From Limnohabitans curvus (GTDB lineage Bacteria; Pseudomonadota; Gammaproteobacteria; Burkholderiales; Burkholderiaceae_C), in contig NZ_NESP01000001.1 in NCBI RefSeq assembly GCF_003063475.1, forward strand, positions 1,426,001 through 1,490,000: DNA of 64,000 bases. Direction: 5' to 3'. Within the stretch, counting starts at the first letter, position 1. The number at the start of each line of letters is the position of its first letter. The notes under the pieces are model-generated. The model saw nothing but the letters and a program-made list of their open reading frames with translations, ran no database searches and had not been told where the DNA came from. Positions 24,890-34,165 of the stretch are shown here, piece after piece. A program made the position numbers and the translations under genes.

Positions 24890-27358
24890 ATGCTGTTGCC
24901 TGATTTTCACCGCCAAATTCGCGCCCTGTCGTGGCTGGTGATGGGCATGTTCGCCGGTCACGCCAGCGTGCAGGCACAAACGGCCGATGCACCGTCGCTG
25001 GTTTTGAAGCCGAGCAGCTTGCTGCAAGAAGCTCTGTCGCCTGAAACACGCCGCCAATTGCCCACCTTTTTACAGAGCGACACGCTCAATGAGCGAACCA
25101 GCCAACAAACTGTGCTCGAAGGCCAAGTGGTGTTGCGTCGGGGCGAGCTTTTGCTCAAAGCCGACAAAATTGATTACGACCAGGTCAACGACCTCGCCCA
25201 AGCGCGTGGCCATGTGTACATCAACCAGTCGGGCAACGTGTACCAAGGTCCAGCGCTTGATTTGCATTTGGATGCGTTCGAAGGGTTCTTCACGCAACCC
25301 AACTACCGCCTGTTAAAAAACAACGCCTACGGCAACGCCGACCGCATTGATTTTGTGGACCCTGCCCACACCGTCATGCACAACGCCAGTTTCACCACCT
25401 GTCAACGCAAGCCCGGGCCAGGCTGGATGCCAGACTGGTTCTTCAAAGGCGACAAAATTTCCATCGACAGCGATCGCAATGTGGGTTTGGTGGAAGGCGC
25501 ATCGGTTCGCTTCAAAGGTGTCCCCATCTTGCCAGTGCCAGAGGTTGAGTTTCCGCTGAACGACGAACGCAAATCGGGCCTGCTACCGCCCAGCATTGGC
25601 ATCGACAACATTGGCGGTTTGGAATACACCCAACCGTACTATTGGAACCTGGCGCCCAACCGCGACATGACCTTGACCCCGACGTACTGGAGCAAACGCG
25701 GCATCAACTTAGGCACCGAGTTCCGCTACATGGAAAGCGCGGCACCACAGCCTCCGTTCCAAGGCATCATGCGCTTTGACTACATGGAGAAAGACCAGAT
25801 TCGCAACGATTCGCGCCGCTGGAGCATGAATTACGCGCACACGGGCCTGCTGAACCCCTACTTTGCAGGCGGTGGTCTGGGCATGAACCTGAACATCAAC
25901 CGCGTGAGCGACGACGATTATTGGAAAGACTTTTCGGTCAGCAGTGGCGTCGGCATTCAACGCTTGTTGTCCAGTGACGCAGGCCTCACTTGGACCGATG
26001 GTTTTGTCAGCACAGGCATACGCGCTCAAAAATGGCAAACGCTGCAAGACTTGGCCAACGTGAACAACCGCATCACGCCACCGTTTGATCGTTTGCCCCA
26101 GGTCACAGCGCGGCTACAAAAATTCAACGTCACGGGCGGCTTCGATTTCAGCGTCGACGGTGATTTGACGCGTTTTTCATCTGTCCGCGATATCGACTGT
26201 GCCGCCGCTACGGCCAACGGCACCAGCAAGTCGTTTTACAACTGCGCCCCCAATGCCGATCGCGCCGTGTCCTGGGTTCAACTGAGCCGCCCCTTTGTGT
26301 CGCCTTATGGCTATGTCACACCCAAAGTGCAATTGCATGGCCGCAACTACCAGTTTGATGGCGGCCTTCCCAACACCTCGTTTTACGACGGCCACCAAGG
26401 CCAAACCAGCGCCAGCGTGACGGTGCCAACCTTCAGCTTAGATGCGGGCATGGCCTTTGAGCGCAACAAGCGTTTGTTCAGCCGCAACTGGATACAAACC
26501 CTAGAGCCTCGCGTGTTTTATGTGCACACGCCTTACCGCAACCAAAACTACTTGCCGAACTACGACTCGGGCAGCAACGCCTTCAACTTCGCCAGCATCT
26601 TCACTGAGAACGCCTTTGGTGGGCATGACCGCATTTCAGACAGCAAGCTGCTCACTTTGGGCGCCACGTCACGCTTCATTGATCCTGAAACAGGCGCCGA
26701 AGGCGCACGCTTTGGTGTAGCCCAACGCTTGCGCATGCAAGAGCAACTGGTCACGCTGCCAGATGACCCAACCGCCAAGGCAGGTATCAGCGACATCTTG
26801 GCCGGCGCAACCCTGAACCTGTCGCGCGCTTGGGCGCTGGACTCCACCGTGCAGTACAACCCCAAAACCAGCAACTTCATGCGCCGAGTGGTTGGTGGAC
26901 GCTACAACCCCGGCTCTTACCGCGTCATCAATGCCGCCTTGCGAACCGAAAACGACGAGTCTGCCAACCCCGTGTCCAAACAGTTAGACGTGGGCTGGCA
27001 ATGGCCGTTGCACGACCTGTGGGGCGGCGCAGACGGCGACGATGGCCAAGGCCGCGGCTTGGGCGAAGGCCGTTGGTACAGCGTGGCACGTGTGAACTAC
27101 GACATGCTGAACAAGAAGGCGGTCGAGTCCGTCATTGGCTTCGAATACGATGCGGGCTGTTGGCTCAGCCGCACCGTGATTGAACGTTTGCAAATTACCG
27201 ACGGTTTGGCCCGTCAACGCATCTTGTTCCAACTTGAGTTTGTGGGCCTGTCGCGCGTGGGCACAAACGCACTGGGCTCGCTGCGCAACAACGTGCCGCG
27301 TTACCAACCCCTGCGCCAACCGACCATGAACCCTAGCCGTTTTGGCAATTACGATTGA
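24890..27358 (+). CDS. lptD: LPS-assembly protein LptD
   Basis: An outer-membrane beta-barrel that inserts lipopolysaccharide into the outer leaflet. The 822-residue protein has a signal peptide ending near VQAQ (about residue 30), an OstA/LptA-like N-terminal domain (TVLEGQVVLRRGELLLKADK, LAQARGHVYI) to about 190, then the barrel with conserved FPLNDERKSGLLPPSIG. Cys residues in FTTCQRKPGPGW near the N-terminal domain and in DAGCWLSRTVIE near the C-terminus fit the inter-domain disulfides of LptD. It is divergent from amgK and overlaps the region of the surA start. Order lptD-surA-rsmA is classical. Confidence 0.95.
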   Translation: MLLPDFHRQIRALSWLVMGMFAGHASVQAQTADAPSLVLKPSSLLQEALSPETRRQLPTFLQSDTLNERTSQQTVLEGQVVLRRGELLLKADKIDYDQVNDLAQARGHVYINQSGNVYQGPALDLHLDAFEGFFTQPNYRLLKNNAYGNADRIDFVDPAHTVMHNASFTTCQRKPGPGWMPDWFFKGDKISIDSDRNVGLVEGASVRFKGVPILPVPEVEFPLNDERKSGLLPPSIGIDNIGGLEYTQPYYWNLAPNRDMTLTPTYWSKRGINLGTEFRYMESAAPQPPFQGIMRFDYMEKDQIRNDSRRWSMNYAHTGLLNPYFAGGGLGMNLNINRVSDDDYWKDFSVSSGVGIQRLLSSDAGLTWTDGFVSTGIRAQKWQTLQDLANVNNRITPPFDRLPQVTARLQKFNVTGGFDFSVDGDLTRFSSVRDIDCAAATANGTSKSFYNCAPNADRAVSWVQLSRPFVSPYGYVTPKVQLHGRNYQFDGGLPNTSFYDGHQGQTSASVTVPTFSLDAGMAFERNKRLFSRNWIQTLEPRVFYVHTPYRNQNYLPNYDSGSNAFNFASIFTENAFGGHDRISDSKLLTLGATSRFIDPETGAEGARFGVAQRLRMQEQLVTLPDDPTAKAGISDILAGATLNLSRAWALDSTVQYNPKTSNFMRRVVGGRYNPGSYRVINAALRTENDESANPVSKQLDVGWQWPLHDLWGGADGDDGQGRGLGEGRWYSVARVNYDMLNKKAVESVIGFEYDAGCWLSRTVIERLQITDGLARQRILFQLEFVGLSRVGTNALGSLRNNVPRYQPLRQPTMNPSRFGNYD

Positions 27359-27360
27359 CG

Positions 27361-28668
27361 ATGACCATGTTCTTTTCAAAACCCCGTTCTTACCTTGTGT
27401 GGGCCTTGATGGCGTGGACAGTGTCTGTCGCAGCGCAAAGCGCCGTCAATGGTCGCGACTTCATTGTGGCCGTCGTCGACTCGGTGCCCATCACCAACCA
27501 CGACGTGGCCTTGCGCGCGCCGCAGTTGCGCGACCAGCTCAAGCAACAGGGTCGCCCCGTTCCCGAAGGGGACGCGCTGCTCAAAGCCGCTTTGGAGCGT
27601 TTGATTGTTGAAAAAGCCTTGCTGCAACACGCCAAAGAAGCAGGCGTCACTGTTGAAGACGAGGCGGTGACGCAAGCCGAGCAACGCTTGGCTGCGCAAA
27701 GCCAACTCAGCGTAGATGCCCTGCATAAAAAAGTAAAAGCCGAAGGCTCCAGCGTGGCGCGTTTGCGTCAAAACCTGCTTGAACAACTCACCCTGCAGCG
27801 CCTGACCGAGCGCAATGTCCCCAGCCGAATTCGTGTCAGCGATGTGGAGATTGACCAAGCGATTCGCGAGCGTCAAAACGCCAGCGTGGGCACCAACCCC
27901 GACATTGAACTTGGCCACGTCTTGGTTGCCATTCCAGAAAAAGCCAGCGACGCAGAAGTGGCCGCGCTTCAAACCAAAGCCCAAACCGCATTGGCACACG
28001 TCAAGCGCGGCGATGACTTGGCGCGTGTTGCCAAAGAATTTTCTGACGGTGCGGAGCGCGACAAAGGCGGCTTGATGGGCTTGCGCGCTGCCAGCCGTTA
28101 CCCAACGCTGTTTGTGGATGCCATCAAAAATATGAACGTGGGCGATGCAACGCTTGTGCGTTCAGGTGCCGGCTTTCATGTGTTGAAGGTGGTCACCAAA
28201 CGTGCCAGCAGTGTGATCACCGTGACACAAACCCACCCCCGCCACATCTTGCTGCGCCCAGGCGGCCAGCTCAGCCAAACCACGGCACGTGCGCAGTTGG
28301 CTGAATACAAACGCCAAATCGAAGCGGGCAAAGCCGACTTTGCCAAACTTGCCCGTGAACACTCGCAAGACGGCAGCGGCCCAGAAGGCGGCGACTTGGG
28401 CTGGGTCTCGCCAGGCATGTTTGTGCCTGAGTTTGAAGAGGTCATGAACAAACTGCAACCCGGCCAAATGGCTGATCCCACCATCTCGCGCTTTGGTGTG
28501 CATCTGATTCAAGTGCTGGAGCGCCGTGAAGCCCCCATCAGCGAACGCGAGCTGCGTGACATGGCGCGCAACAACCTGCGCGAGAAAAAGTTTGATGAAA
28601 CCTACCAGTTGTGGGCACAAGAAGTACGTGGCCGCGCCTATGTGGAATACCGCGACGCACCGCAATAA
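27361..28668 (+). CDS. surA: Periplasmic chaperone and peptidyl-prolyl isomerase SurA
   Basis: Assists outer-membrane proteins, including LptD, on their way through the periplasm. A signal peptide ends near VAAQ (about residue 28), then a SurA N-terminal helical domain at about 35-170. Two parvulin (PPIC) domains follow: about 180-285 (IELGHVLVAIP; DKGGLMGLR) and about 290-395 (HPRHILLR; GGDLGWVSPGMFVPEFE). A short C-terminal helix closes the protein. ATG at 27361 or 27367 are both possible, and TTG at 27355 overlaps the lptD stop; no clear ribosome-binding site, so translation is probably coupled to lptD. Confidence 0.93.
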   Translation: MTMFFSKPRSYLVWALMAWTVSVAAQSAVNGRDFIVAVVDSVPITNHDVALRAPQLRDQLKQQGRPVPEGDALLKAALERLIVEKALLQHAKEAGVTVEDEAVTQAEQRLAAQSQLSVDALHKKVKAEGSSVARLRQNLLEQLTLQRLTERNVPSRIRVSDVEIDQAIRERQNASVGTNPDIELGHVLVAIPEKASDAEVAALQTKAQTALAHVKRGDDLARVAKEFSDGAERDKGGLMGLRAASRYPTLFVDAIKNMNVGDATLVRSGAGFHVLKVVTKRASSVITVTQTHPRHILLRPGGQLSQTTARAQLAEYKRQIEAGKADFAKLAREHSQDGSGPEGGDLGWVSPGMFVPEFEEVMNKLQPGQMADPTISRFGVHLIQVLERREAPISERELRDMARNNLREKKFDETYQLWAQEVRGRAYVEYRDAPQ

Positions 28669-28680
28669 ACAGAGCCCACT

Positions 28681-29439
28681 TTGAAACACATTGCACGCAA
28701 GCGCTTCGGCCAACACTTCTTAACCGACGGTGCCATCATTGAAGGCATCGTGGATGCCATCAACCCGCAAGCGGGCGACCCCATGGTCGAAATTGGCCCG
28801 GGTCTGGCCGCCTTGACACAACCTTTGGTGGAGCGCTTGGGTCAACTCAACGTCATTGAGCTGGACCGCGATTTGGCCGTGCGCCTGCGCGAGCATCCGC
28901 ACCTGAACGTGATTGAGTCCGACGTGCTGCGCGTGAACTTCACCCAATTGGCCGCTGATTTGAAGGCGCCCAAACTGCGCGTGGTGGGCAACCTGCCGTA
29001 CAACATCTCGTCGCCTATTCTGTTCCACCTGCTTGAACACGTGGCCGTGGTGCAAGACCAGCACTTCATGCTGCAAAAAGAAGTGATTGACCGCATGGTC
29101 GCCACGCCCAGCAGCGGCGACTACAGCCGGCTGAGTGTGATGCTGCAATGGCGTTACGACATGGAAAACGTGTTGTTTGTGCCGCCTGAATCGTTTGACC
29201 CGCCCCCGCGCGTAGACAGCGCGGTGGTGCGCATGGTGCCGTTGGCTGAGCCGCCTCAAATCAACGTCAAGTTGATGGAGGAAATGGTGAAAACAGCTTT
29301 TAGCCAGCGCCGCAAACTGTTGCGTCACACCTTAGGTCGCTGGCTAGAGGCGCGCAACTTTGCGGGGCAATTTGATGTGCAGCGCCGTGCGGAAGAAGTG
29401 CCGGTGGCTGAATATGTGGCGTTGGTGCAGCGTCTGTAA
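28681..29439 (+). CDS. rsmA: 16S rRNA (adenine1518/1519-N6)-dimethyltransferase RsmA (KsgA)
   Basis: Dimethylates two adjacent adenines near the 3' end of 16S rRNA. In 252 residues there is [10 protein letters not shown] at the start, the SAM motif [14 protein letters not shown], the Asp-containing VIESDVL, and [12 protein letters not shown], the base-binding NLPY motif. The start is a TTG at 28681, chosen because [13 protein letters not shown] is the conserved N-terminus and no ATG is upstream. It follows surA by 12 bases and is closed by a strong terminator. Confidence 0.95.
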   Translation: MKHIARKRFGQHFLTDGAIIEGIVDAINPQAGDPMVEIGPGLAALTQPLVERLGQLNVIELDRDLAVRLREHPHLNVIESDVLRVNFTQLAADLKAPKLRVVGNLPYNISSPILFHLLEHVAVVQDQHFMLQKEVIDRMVATPSSGDYSRLSVMLQWRYDMENVLFVPPESFDPPPRVDSAVVRMVPLAEPPQINVKLMEEMVKTAFSQRRKLLRHTLGRWLEARNFAGQFDVQRRAEEVPVAEYVALVQRL

Positions 29440-29455
29440 AGACCGAAGCGCCAAC

Positions 29456-29496
29456 AAAAAACCCGTCAGCAGTCACCTGCGACGGGTTTTGTTTTT
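29456..29496. terminator. Bidirectional intrinsic terminator between rsmA and the barstar-like gene
   Basis: ACCCGTC/GACGGGT stem flanked by an A-run on the left and TTTTGTTTTT on the right, so it can end transcription from both sides. A second small hairpin GCCGCC-TGAAA-GGCGGC follows at 29500-29516. Confidence 0.9.
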
Positions 29497-29523
29497 GGTG
29501 CCGCCTGAAAGGCGGCCTGCCAA

Positions 29524-30081
29524 TTAAGCCGCTGTTTGCCAGTAGCCTGCGTTGAAGGGGCTGCTCATGCGCAAAGCCATGGGCGACACGTCTACCAACT
29601 TGTCGGTTGGCATTTTTTCGCCCTCTTCCAACAACTCGATGCCTTCGGGCGATACGCCTGCTTTTTCAGCTGAAGGTGCGCGCGCCACAGAGAACGAGTA
29701 GAAGCAGCGGAACGCCACTTTGCGGTCAGACCAGTAATCAGCGGCTTCGCGGAAGATGTCCAACAGCTGTTCGCGGGCTTCTTTGTCGAATTTGGCGTGG
29801 GCAGGAATGTGCTCCAACACCAAGATAAAGCCAGGCTGTGGGCCAGACTTGTGCAGAGGATCGGTCATGCCGTCATACAAAGAATCAAAGTTTTTGCTGG
29901 CGGAAGCCGACAGATTGAATTCTTTAGAGATGATGTCCAAGATGTCTTGCTTGCTTTGGGCTTGAGCCAAATTGACATACAGAAAGTGGTGGCCCAGGCC
30001 TTGGGCGGCCTCTTGCAAGTCAGGCACGCGGAATGCGCGGATGGACTGGACGATATTTGTTTTGACGGTACGCAATGGCAT
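29524..30081 (-). CDS. Barstar-family (ribonuclease-inhibitor-like) protein
   Basis: A 185-residue protein with a barstar fold at about 30-135: FLYVNLAQAQSKQDILDII, then NLSASASKNFDSLYDGMTD (the NxDxLxD signature), FILVLEHIP and LLDIFREAADYWSD. Barstar blocks the ribonuclease barnase by covering its active site with acidic residues. No barnase-like gene is in this window. The protein is about twice the length of barstar and has a C-terminal tail of about 50 residues. ATG at 30081 is preferred to an upstream start that would cross the maeB terminator. The function in this setting is not known. Confidence 0.82.
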   Translation of the reverse strand: MPLRTVKTNIVQSIRAFRVPDLQEAAQGLGHHFLYVNLAQAQSKQDILDIISKEFNLSASASKNFDSLYDGMTDPLHKSGPQPGFILVLEHIPAHAKFDKEAREQLLDIFREAADYWSDRKVAFRCFYSFSVARAPSAEKAGVSPEGIELLEEGEKMPTDKLVDVSPMALRMSSPFNAGYWQTAA

Positions 30082-30142
30082 AAGTATTCGTTTCGTGTTC
30101 GGGTTAACCCGAAAATTGGAAGCGCAAGTGTCTTCGAATTGA

Positions 30143-30182
30143 AACAAAAAAGCAAGGGCCCACCCATTACTGGGGGGCCCTT
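30143..30182 (-). terminator. Intrinsic terminator after maeB
   Basis: AAGGGCCC/GGGCCCTT stem with a 13-base loop, followed on the minus strand by GCTTTTTTGTTT. It separates maeB from the barstar-like gene. Confidence 0.9.
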
Positions 30183-30229
30183 AAAGGGTTATTTAACCTA
30201 AAAAGCTTAATTTAGGCTAGGGAAAACGC

Positions 30230-32539
30230 TTAACGCACCGCGCTGGCATCCGCCACGGTCAAGGCCGTCATGTTGACGATGCGACGCACGGTGGTGCTCG
30301 CGGTCAAGATGTGCACAGGTTTGGCAGCACCCAACAACACGGGGCCAATGGCAATGTTGCCGCCAGCCGCTGTTTTCAGCAGGTTGTAGGCAATGTTGGC
30401 GGAGTCCAAATTGGGCAACACCAACAAATTGGCATCGCCAATCAAAGAGCTGTCAGGCATTTGAGCTTCGCGGACATGGCCATCCAAGGCCACGTCACCG
30501 TGCATCTCTCCATCAATTTCAAGCCAAGGTGCCTTTTTCTTAACCAAGCCCAAGGTTTCGCGCATTTTGAGGGCTGAGGGCTGATCGCTGCTGCCGAAGT
30601 TGGAGTGCGACAGCAAAGCGGCTTTGGGCTGAATACCAAAGCGACGCATTTCTTCAGCCGCCATCACCGTGATTTCAGCCAACTGCTCAGCCGTGGGGTC
30701 GTAGTTGATGTGCGTGTCGACCAAAAACACTTGGCGGTCAGGCAACAACAAACCGTTCATGGCGGCGTAGGTGCTCACGCCTTTGCGGTGGCCAATCACT
30801 TGGTCCACATAGTTCAGATGGGTCAGCGGTGTGCTCCACGTGCCGCAAATCAGGCCGTCTACCTCGCCTTTGTGCAACATCATGGTGCCAATCAACGACA
30901 AACGGCGACGCATGTCGATTTTGGCCAACTGCTCGGTCACGCCTTTGCGAGCCGTCATCTTGTAATAGGTTTGCCAGAAATCGCGGTAGCGGTGGTCTTG
31001 CTCGACGTTGACCACGTCATAGTCCACGCCTTCTTTCAGGCGCAAGCCGAATTTCTCAATGCGCTGGGCAATCACGGCTGGGCGGCCAATCAAGGTGGGC
31101 TTGGCCAAACGCTCGTCCACCACGATTTGCACAGCGCGCAACACGCGTTCTTCTTCGCCCTCGGCATAGCACACGCGCTTTTTGGTGGCGCGTTTGGCAG
31201 CGGCATAGATGGGCTTCATGATGGAGCCAGAGGCATACACAAAGCCTTGCAGCTTCTCAATGTAGGCTTCCATGTCTTTGATGGGGCGCGTGGCCACACC
31301 ACTGTCTGCAGCCGCTTTGGCCACGGCAGGCGCGATCTTCATCATCAAGCGTGGGTCGAACGGCTTGGGGATGAGGTACTCAGGGCCAAAGGCCAAGGTC
31401 TCGCCCGCATAAGCCGCCGCCACCACTTCGCTTTGCTCGGCTTGCGCCAGCTCAGCAATGGCGTACACCGCGGCAATTTCCATCTCGTCGGTGATGGTGG
31501 ACGCACCCGCATCCAAGGCACCACGGAAGATGTAGGGGAAGCACAGCACGTTGTTCACTTGGTTGTGATAGTCGCTGCGACCCGTGGCGATGATGGCGTC
31601 GTCGCGCACCGCCTTCACTTCTTCAGGCGTGATTTCAGGGTTCGGGTTGGCCAAGGCCATGATGATGGGCTTAGACGCCATCTTCTTGACCATCTCTGGC
31701 TTCAACACGCCACCTGCGGAGAGGCCCAAGAACACGTCCGCGCCTTCGATGATGTCGCTCAAAGTGCGCGCATCGGTTTTTTGGGCGAATTGGATCTTGT
31801 CTTCGTCCATCAGCTCGGTACGGCCTTCATAGACCACACCGGCCAAGTCAGTGACATAAATGTTTTTGCGTGGCATACCCATCTTGAGCAGCAAGCCCAA
31901 GCAAGCCAAAGCCGCAGCACCCGCACCCGAGGTGACGAGCTTGACGGTTTTGATGTCTTTGCCAGCCACCTTGAGGCCGTTCAAAATGGCGGCGCCCACG
32001 GTGATGGCGGTGCCGTGTTGGTCATCGTGGAAAACTGGGATTTTCATGCGCTCGCGCAACTTGCGCTCGACGTAGAAGCAGTCGGGCGCCTTGATGTCTT
32101 CGAGGTTGATACCGCCAAACGTGGGTTCCAGCGACGCAATGATGTCGACCAACTTGTCGAGGTTTTTCTCGTCAATTTCCAAGTCGAACACATCGATGCC
32201 GGCAAACTTCTTGAACAGAACGCCCTTGCCTTCCATCACTGGCTTAGATGCCAGTGGGCCGATGTCACCCAAGCCCAACACGGCGGTGCCGTTGGTGATC
32301 ACGGCCACCAAGTTGCCGCGGCTGGTGTACTTGAAGGCGTTGTTGGGGTCTTTGACGATTTCTTCGCAAGGTGCGGCCACGCCAGGCGAATAAGCCAGGG
32401 CCAAATCGTGTTGGTTGACCAGCTGCTTGGTGGCGTGAATCGCCACTTTGCCTGGGGTGGGGAACTCGTGGTATTCGAGCGCGGCGCGGCGCAGTTCGGC
32501 ACGTGCCTCGGCGCTGTTGTGAGAGTGGTTGGAACCCAT
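30230..32539 (-). CDS. maeB: NADP-dependent malic enzyme (MaeB type, malic domain plus PTA-like domain)
   Basis: Decarboxylates malate to pyruvate with reduction of NADP. The 769-residue two-domain protein has an N-terminal malic-enzyme part ([58 protein letters not shown] [12 protein letters not shown]). A C-terminal phosphotransacetylase-like part from about 440 has [11 protein letters not shown] near the end; it is regulatory rather than catalytic in characterised MaeB enzymes. ATG at 32539 has a textbook AAGGAG six bases upstream, and an upstream in-frame start is rejected. A large hairpin lies just upstream in the leader. Confidence 0.95.
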   Translation of the reverse strand: MGSNHSHNSAEARAELRRAALEYHEFPTPGKVAIHATKQLVNQHDLALAYSPGVAAPCEEIVKDPNNAFKYTSRGNLVAVITNGTAVLGLGDIGPLASKPVMEGKGVLFKKFAGIDVFDLEIDEKNLDKLVDIIASLEPTFGGINLEDIKAPDCFYVERKLRERMKIPVFHDDQHGTAITVGAAILNGLKVAGKDIKTVKLVTSGAGAAALACLGLLLKMGMPRKNIYVTDLAGVVYEGRTELMDEDKIQFAQKTDARTLSDIIEGADVFLGLSAGGVLKPEMVKKMASKPIIMALANPNPEITPEEVKAVRDDAIIATGRSDYHNQVNNVLCFPYIFRGALDAGASTITDEMEIAAVYAIAELAQAEQSEVVAAAYAGETLAFGPEYLIPKPFDPRLMMKIAPAVAKAAADSGVATRPIKDMEAYIEKLQGFVYASGSIMKPIYAAAKRATKKRVCYAEGEEERVLRAVQIVVDERLAKPTLIGRPAVIAQRIEKFGLRLKEGVDYDVVNVEQDHRYRDFWQTYYKMTARKGVTEQLAKIDMRRRLSLIGTMMLHKGEVDGLICGTWSTPLTHLNYVDQVIGHRKGVSTYAAMNGLLLPDRQVFLVDTHINYDPTAEQLAEITVMAAEEMRRFGIQPKAALLSHSNFGSSDQPSALKMRETLGLVKKKAPWLEIDGEMHGDVALDGHVREAQMPDSSLIGDANLLVLPNLDSANIAYNLLKTAAGGNIAIGPVLLGAAKPVHILTASTTVRRIVNMTALTVADASAVR

Positions 32540-32560
32540 AGAAATCTCCTTGTTATGCAA

Positions 32561-32594
32561 AAGGCGGCTGTGCTTTGCAAAAGCACACCGCCTT
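32561..32594 (-). promoter_or_regulatory. Large hairpin in the maeB leader
   Basis: A 15-bp stem with one bulged base and a three-base loop (AAGGCGG and TGTGCTTT on one side) ends 21 bases before the maeB ATG and is followed on the transcribed strand by TTTT. It may act as an attenuator or mRNA stabiliser. A TAAAAT -10-like box lies further upstream near 32610-32620. The rest of the 199-base gap shows nothing else I recognise. Confidence 0.65.
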
Positions 32595-32738
32595 GGCTTG
32601 TGATTTCATTTTAGGCCTGTGACTAAGGCGCTTTATGCGTGGATGTGCTTACACAAGTGGCAATGGTTTTTACTTATTCGCAAAAGCAAACTTAAGCGGT
32701 CAGTTGTTTTGTTTGCCTTGGCCGCCACGCCAAAGAAA

Positions 32739-34133
32739 TTAGCCGCGCATCAACGCTTCAATTTCAGAAGCAATCACAGGCACACCACGCGTGATGAGTT
32801 CGCAGCCATCAGCTGTCACGATGGCATCGTCCTCAATGCGAATGCCGATGTTCCAAAACGCCTCTGGCACATCGTCGGCAGGTCGCACATAGAGACCCGG
32901 TTCGATGGTGAGCACCATGCCCTCGCGCAAGATGCGACTGGGTCGGTTGACGATGGTCTCGCCTGACAGCGGGTCTTTGCGCTCGCTGGTTTGGCCCAGT
33001 TCAGACGGCTCCACGTAGCTTCCGCAGTCGTGCACATCCATGCCCAACCAGTGGCTGGTGCGGTGCATGTAAAACGGAAAGTACGCACGCTTTTCAATCA
33101 CGTCTTGCGCGGTGCCGTGCTTGGCTTTGCTCAGCAGCCCGAGATCCAACAAACCCTGAGCCAACACTTGAACGGTCGCATCGTGCGGGTCGGTAAAACG
33201 TGCGCCCACTTTGGTGGCAGTCACGGCCGCGTCTTGGCTGGCGAGCACCAAGTTGTAGAGGTCGCGCTGCGGGCCTGTGAATTTGCCATTGGCAGGGAAG
33301 GTGCGGGTGATGTCGGAGGCATAGCCATCTAATTCGCAACCTGCATCAATCAACACCAACTCGCCTTCGCGCACAGGCGCGGCGTCGGCGCGGTAGTGCA
33401 ACACGCAGGCATTGGCGCCCGCGGCCACGATGGAGGTGTAGGCAGGAAACTGTGAGCCGTGCATGCGGAACTCATGCAGCAACTCGGCGTCCAAGTGGTA
33501 CTCGCGCACGTCTTGGCCCGCACGCAACATGCGCACGCTGGTTTGCATGGCACGGATATGGGCGCGAGAGCTGATAGCGCTGGCACGGCGCATCACGTCT
33601 TGCTCGTACGCGTCTTTGACAAGGCGCATTTCGTCGAGTGGGCCGCAGGCATCACGCTGTTGCGCGGGGCATTGCGCGCCAAAGCGCACACGGGCGCGCA
33701 CGGCATTGAGCCAACCGTCCACACGGGTTTCCAAACCTTTGTGCGTAGCAAACGGATACCAAACCGTGTGTTGGTTCTCCAGCAATTTAGGCAGCTGTTT
33801 GTCCAGCTCGGCCACTGACACAGCGGCACTCACGCACAGCGAGGCAACGGCGGCATCTGGCCCCAAACGGTAACCGTCCCAAATTTCGCGCTCCAAGTCT
33901 TTGGGTTGGCAAAACAACGTGCTGCGCCCCGTGGCGTCGAGCACCAGCCAAGCGTTGGGTTCGGTGAAGCCCGTCAGGTAATAAAAGTAGCTGTCGTGGC
34001 GGTACGGAAAATCGCTGTCGCGGTTACGCGCGTGCTCGGGGGCCGTGGGGATGATGGCCACGCCACCGTCGCCCAACTGTGCAGCCAAGCGGGCGCGGCG
34101 AGCGGCGTAAAGAGAAGCAGAGGCTTGGGTCAT
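32739..34133 (-). CDS. pepP: Xaa-Pro aminopeptidase PepP
   Basis: Removes N-terminal residues before proline. The 464-residue protein has an aminopeptidase P N-terminal domain (to about 150) and a pita-bread metallopeptidase domain. The two-metal site can be read as Asp-Asp in LVLIDAGCELDGYASDITRTFP, His in HRTSHWLGMDVHD, Glu in VLTIEPGLY and Glu in GIRIEDD. ATG at 34133 is used since the longer open frame upstream adds 68 unconserved residues that overlap murU. It follows murU on the same strand. Confidence 0.94.
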   Translation of the reverse strand: MTQASASLYAARRARLAAQLGDGGVAIIPTAPEHARNRDSDFPYRHDSYFYYLTGFTEPNAWLVLDATGRSTLFCQPKDLEREIWDGYRLGPDAAVASLCVSAAVSVAELDKQLPKLLENQHTVWYPFATHKGLETRVDGWLNAVRARVRFGAQCPAQQRDACGPLDEMRLVKDAYEQDVMRRASAISSRAHIRAMQTSVRMLRAGQDVREYHLDAELLHEFRMHGSQFPAYTSIVAAGANACVLHYRADAAPVREGELVLIDAGCELDGYASDITRTFPANGKFTGPQRDLYNLVLASQDAAVTATKVGARFTDPHDATVQVLAQGLLDLGLLSKAKHGTAQDVIEKRAYFPFYMHRTSHWLGMDVHDCGSYVEPSELGQTSERKDPLSGETIVNRPSRILREGMVLTIEPGLYVRPADDVPEAFWNIGIRIEDDAIVTADGCELITRGVPVIASEIEALMRG

Positions 34134-34165
34134 GGCGCGTTCAGTTTTAAAGTGATGTTGACGTG

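Noticed and set aside
30183..30229. Small A/T-rich inverted repeats after maeB (GGTTA-TT-TAACC, CTAAA/TTTAG)
   Set aside because: Weak, short stems beside a much stronger terminator; probably incidental.
30605..32614. 669-codon open frame on the plus strand opposite maeB
   Set aside because: maeB has intact domains and a strong ribosome-binding site; the antisense frame gives His/Val/Gln-rich protein with no recognisable domain, as expected from third-position bias.
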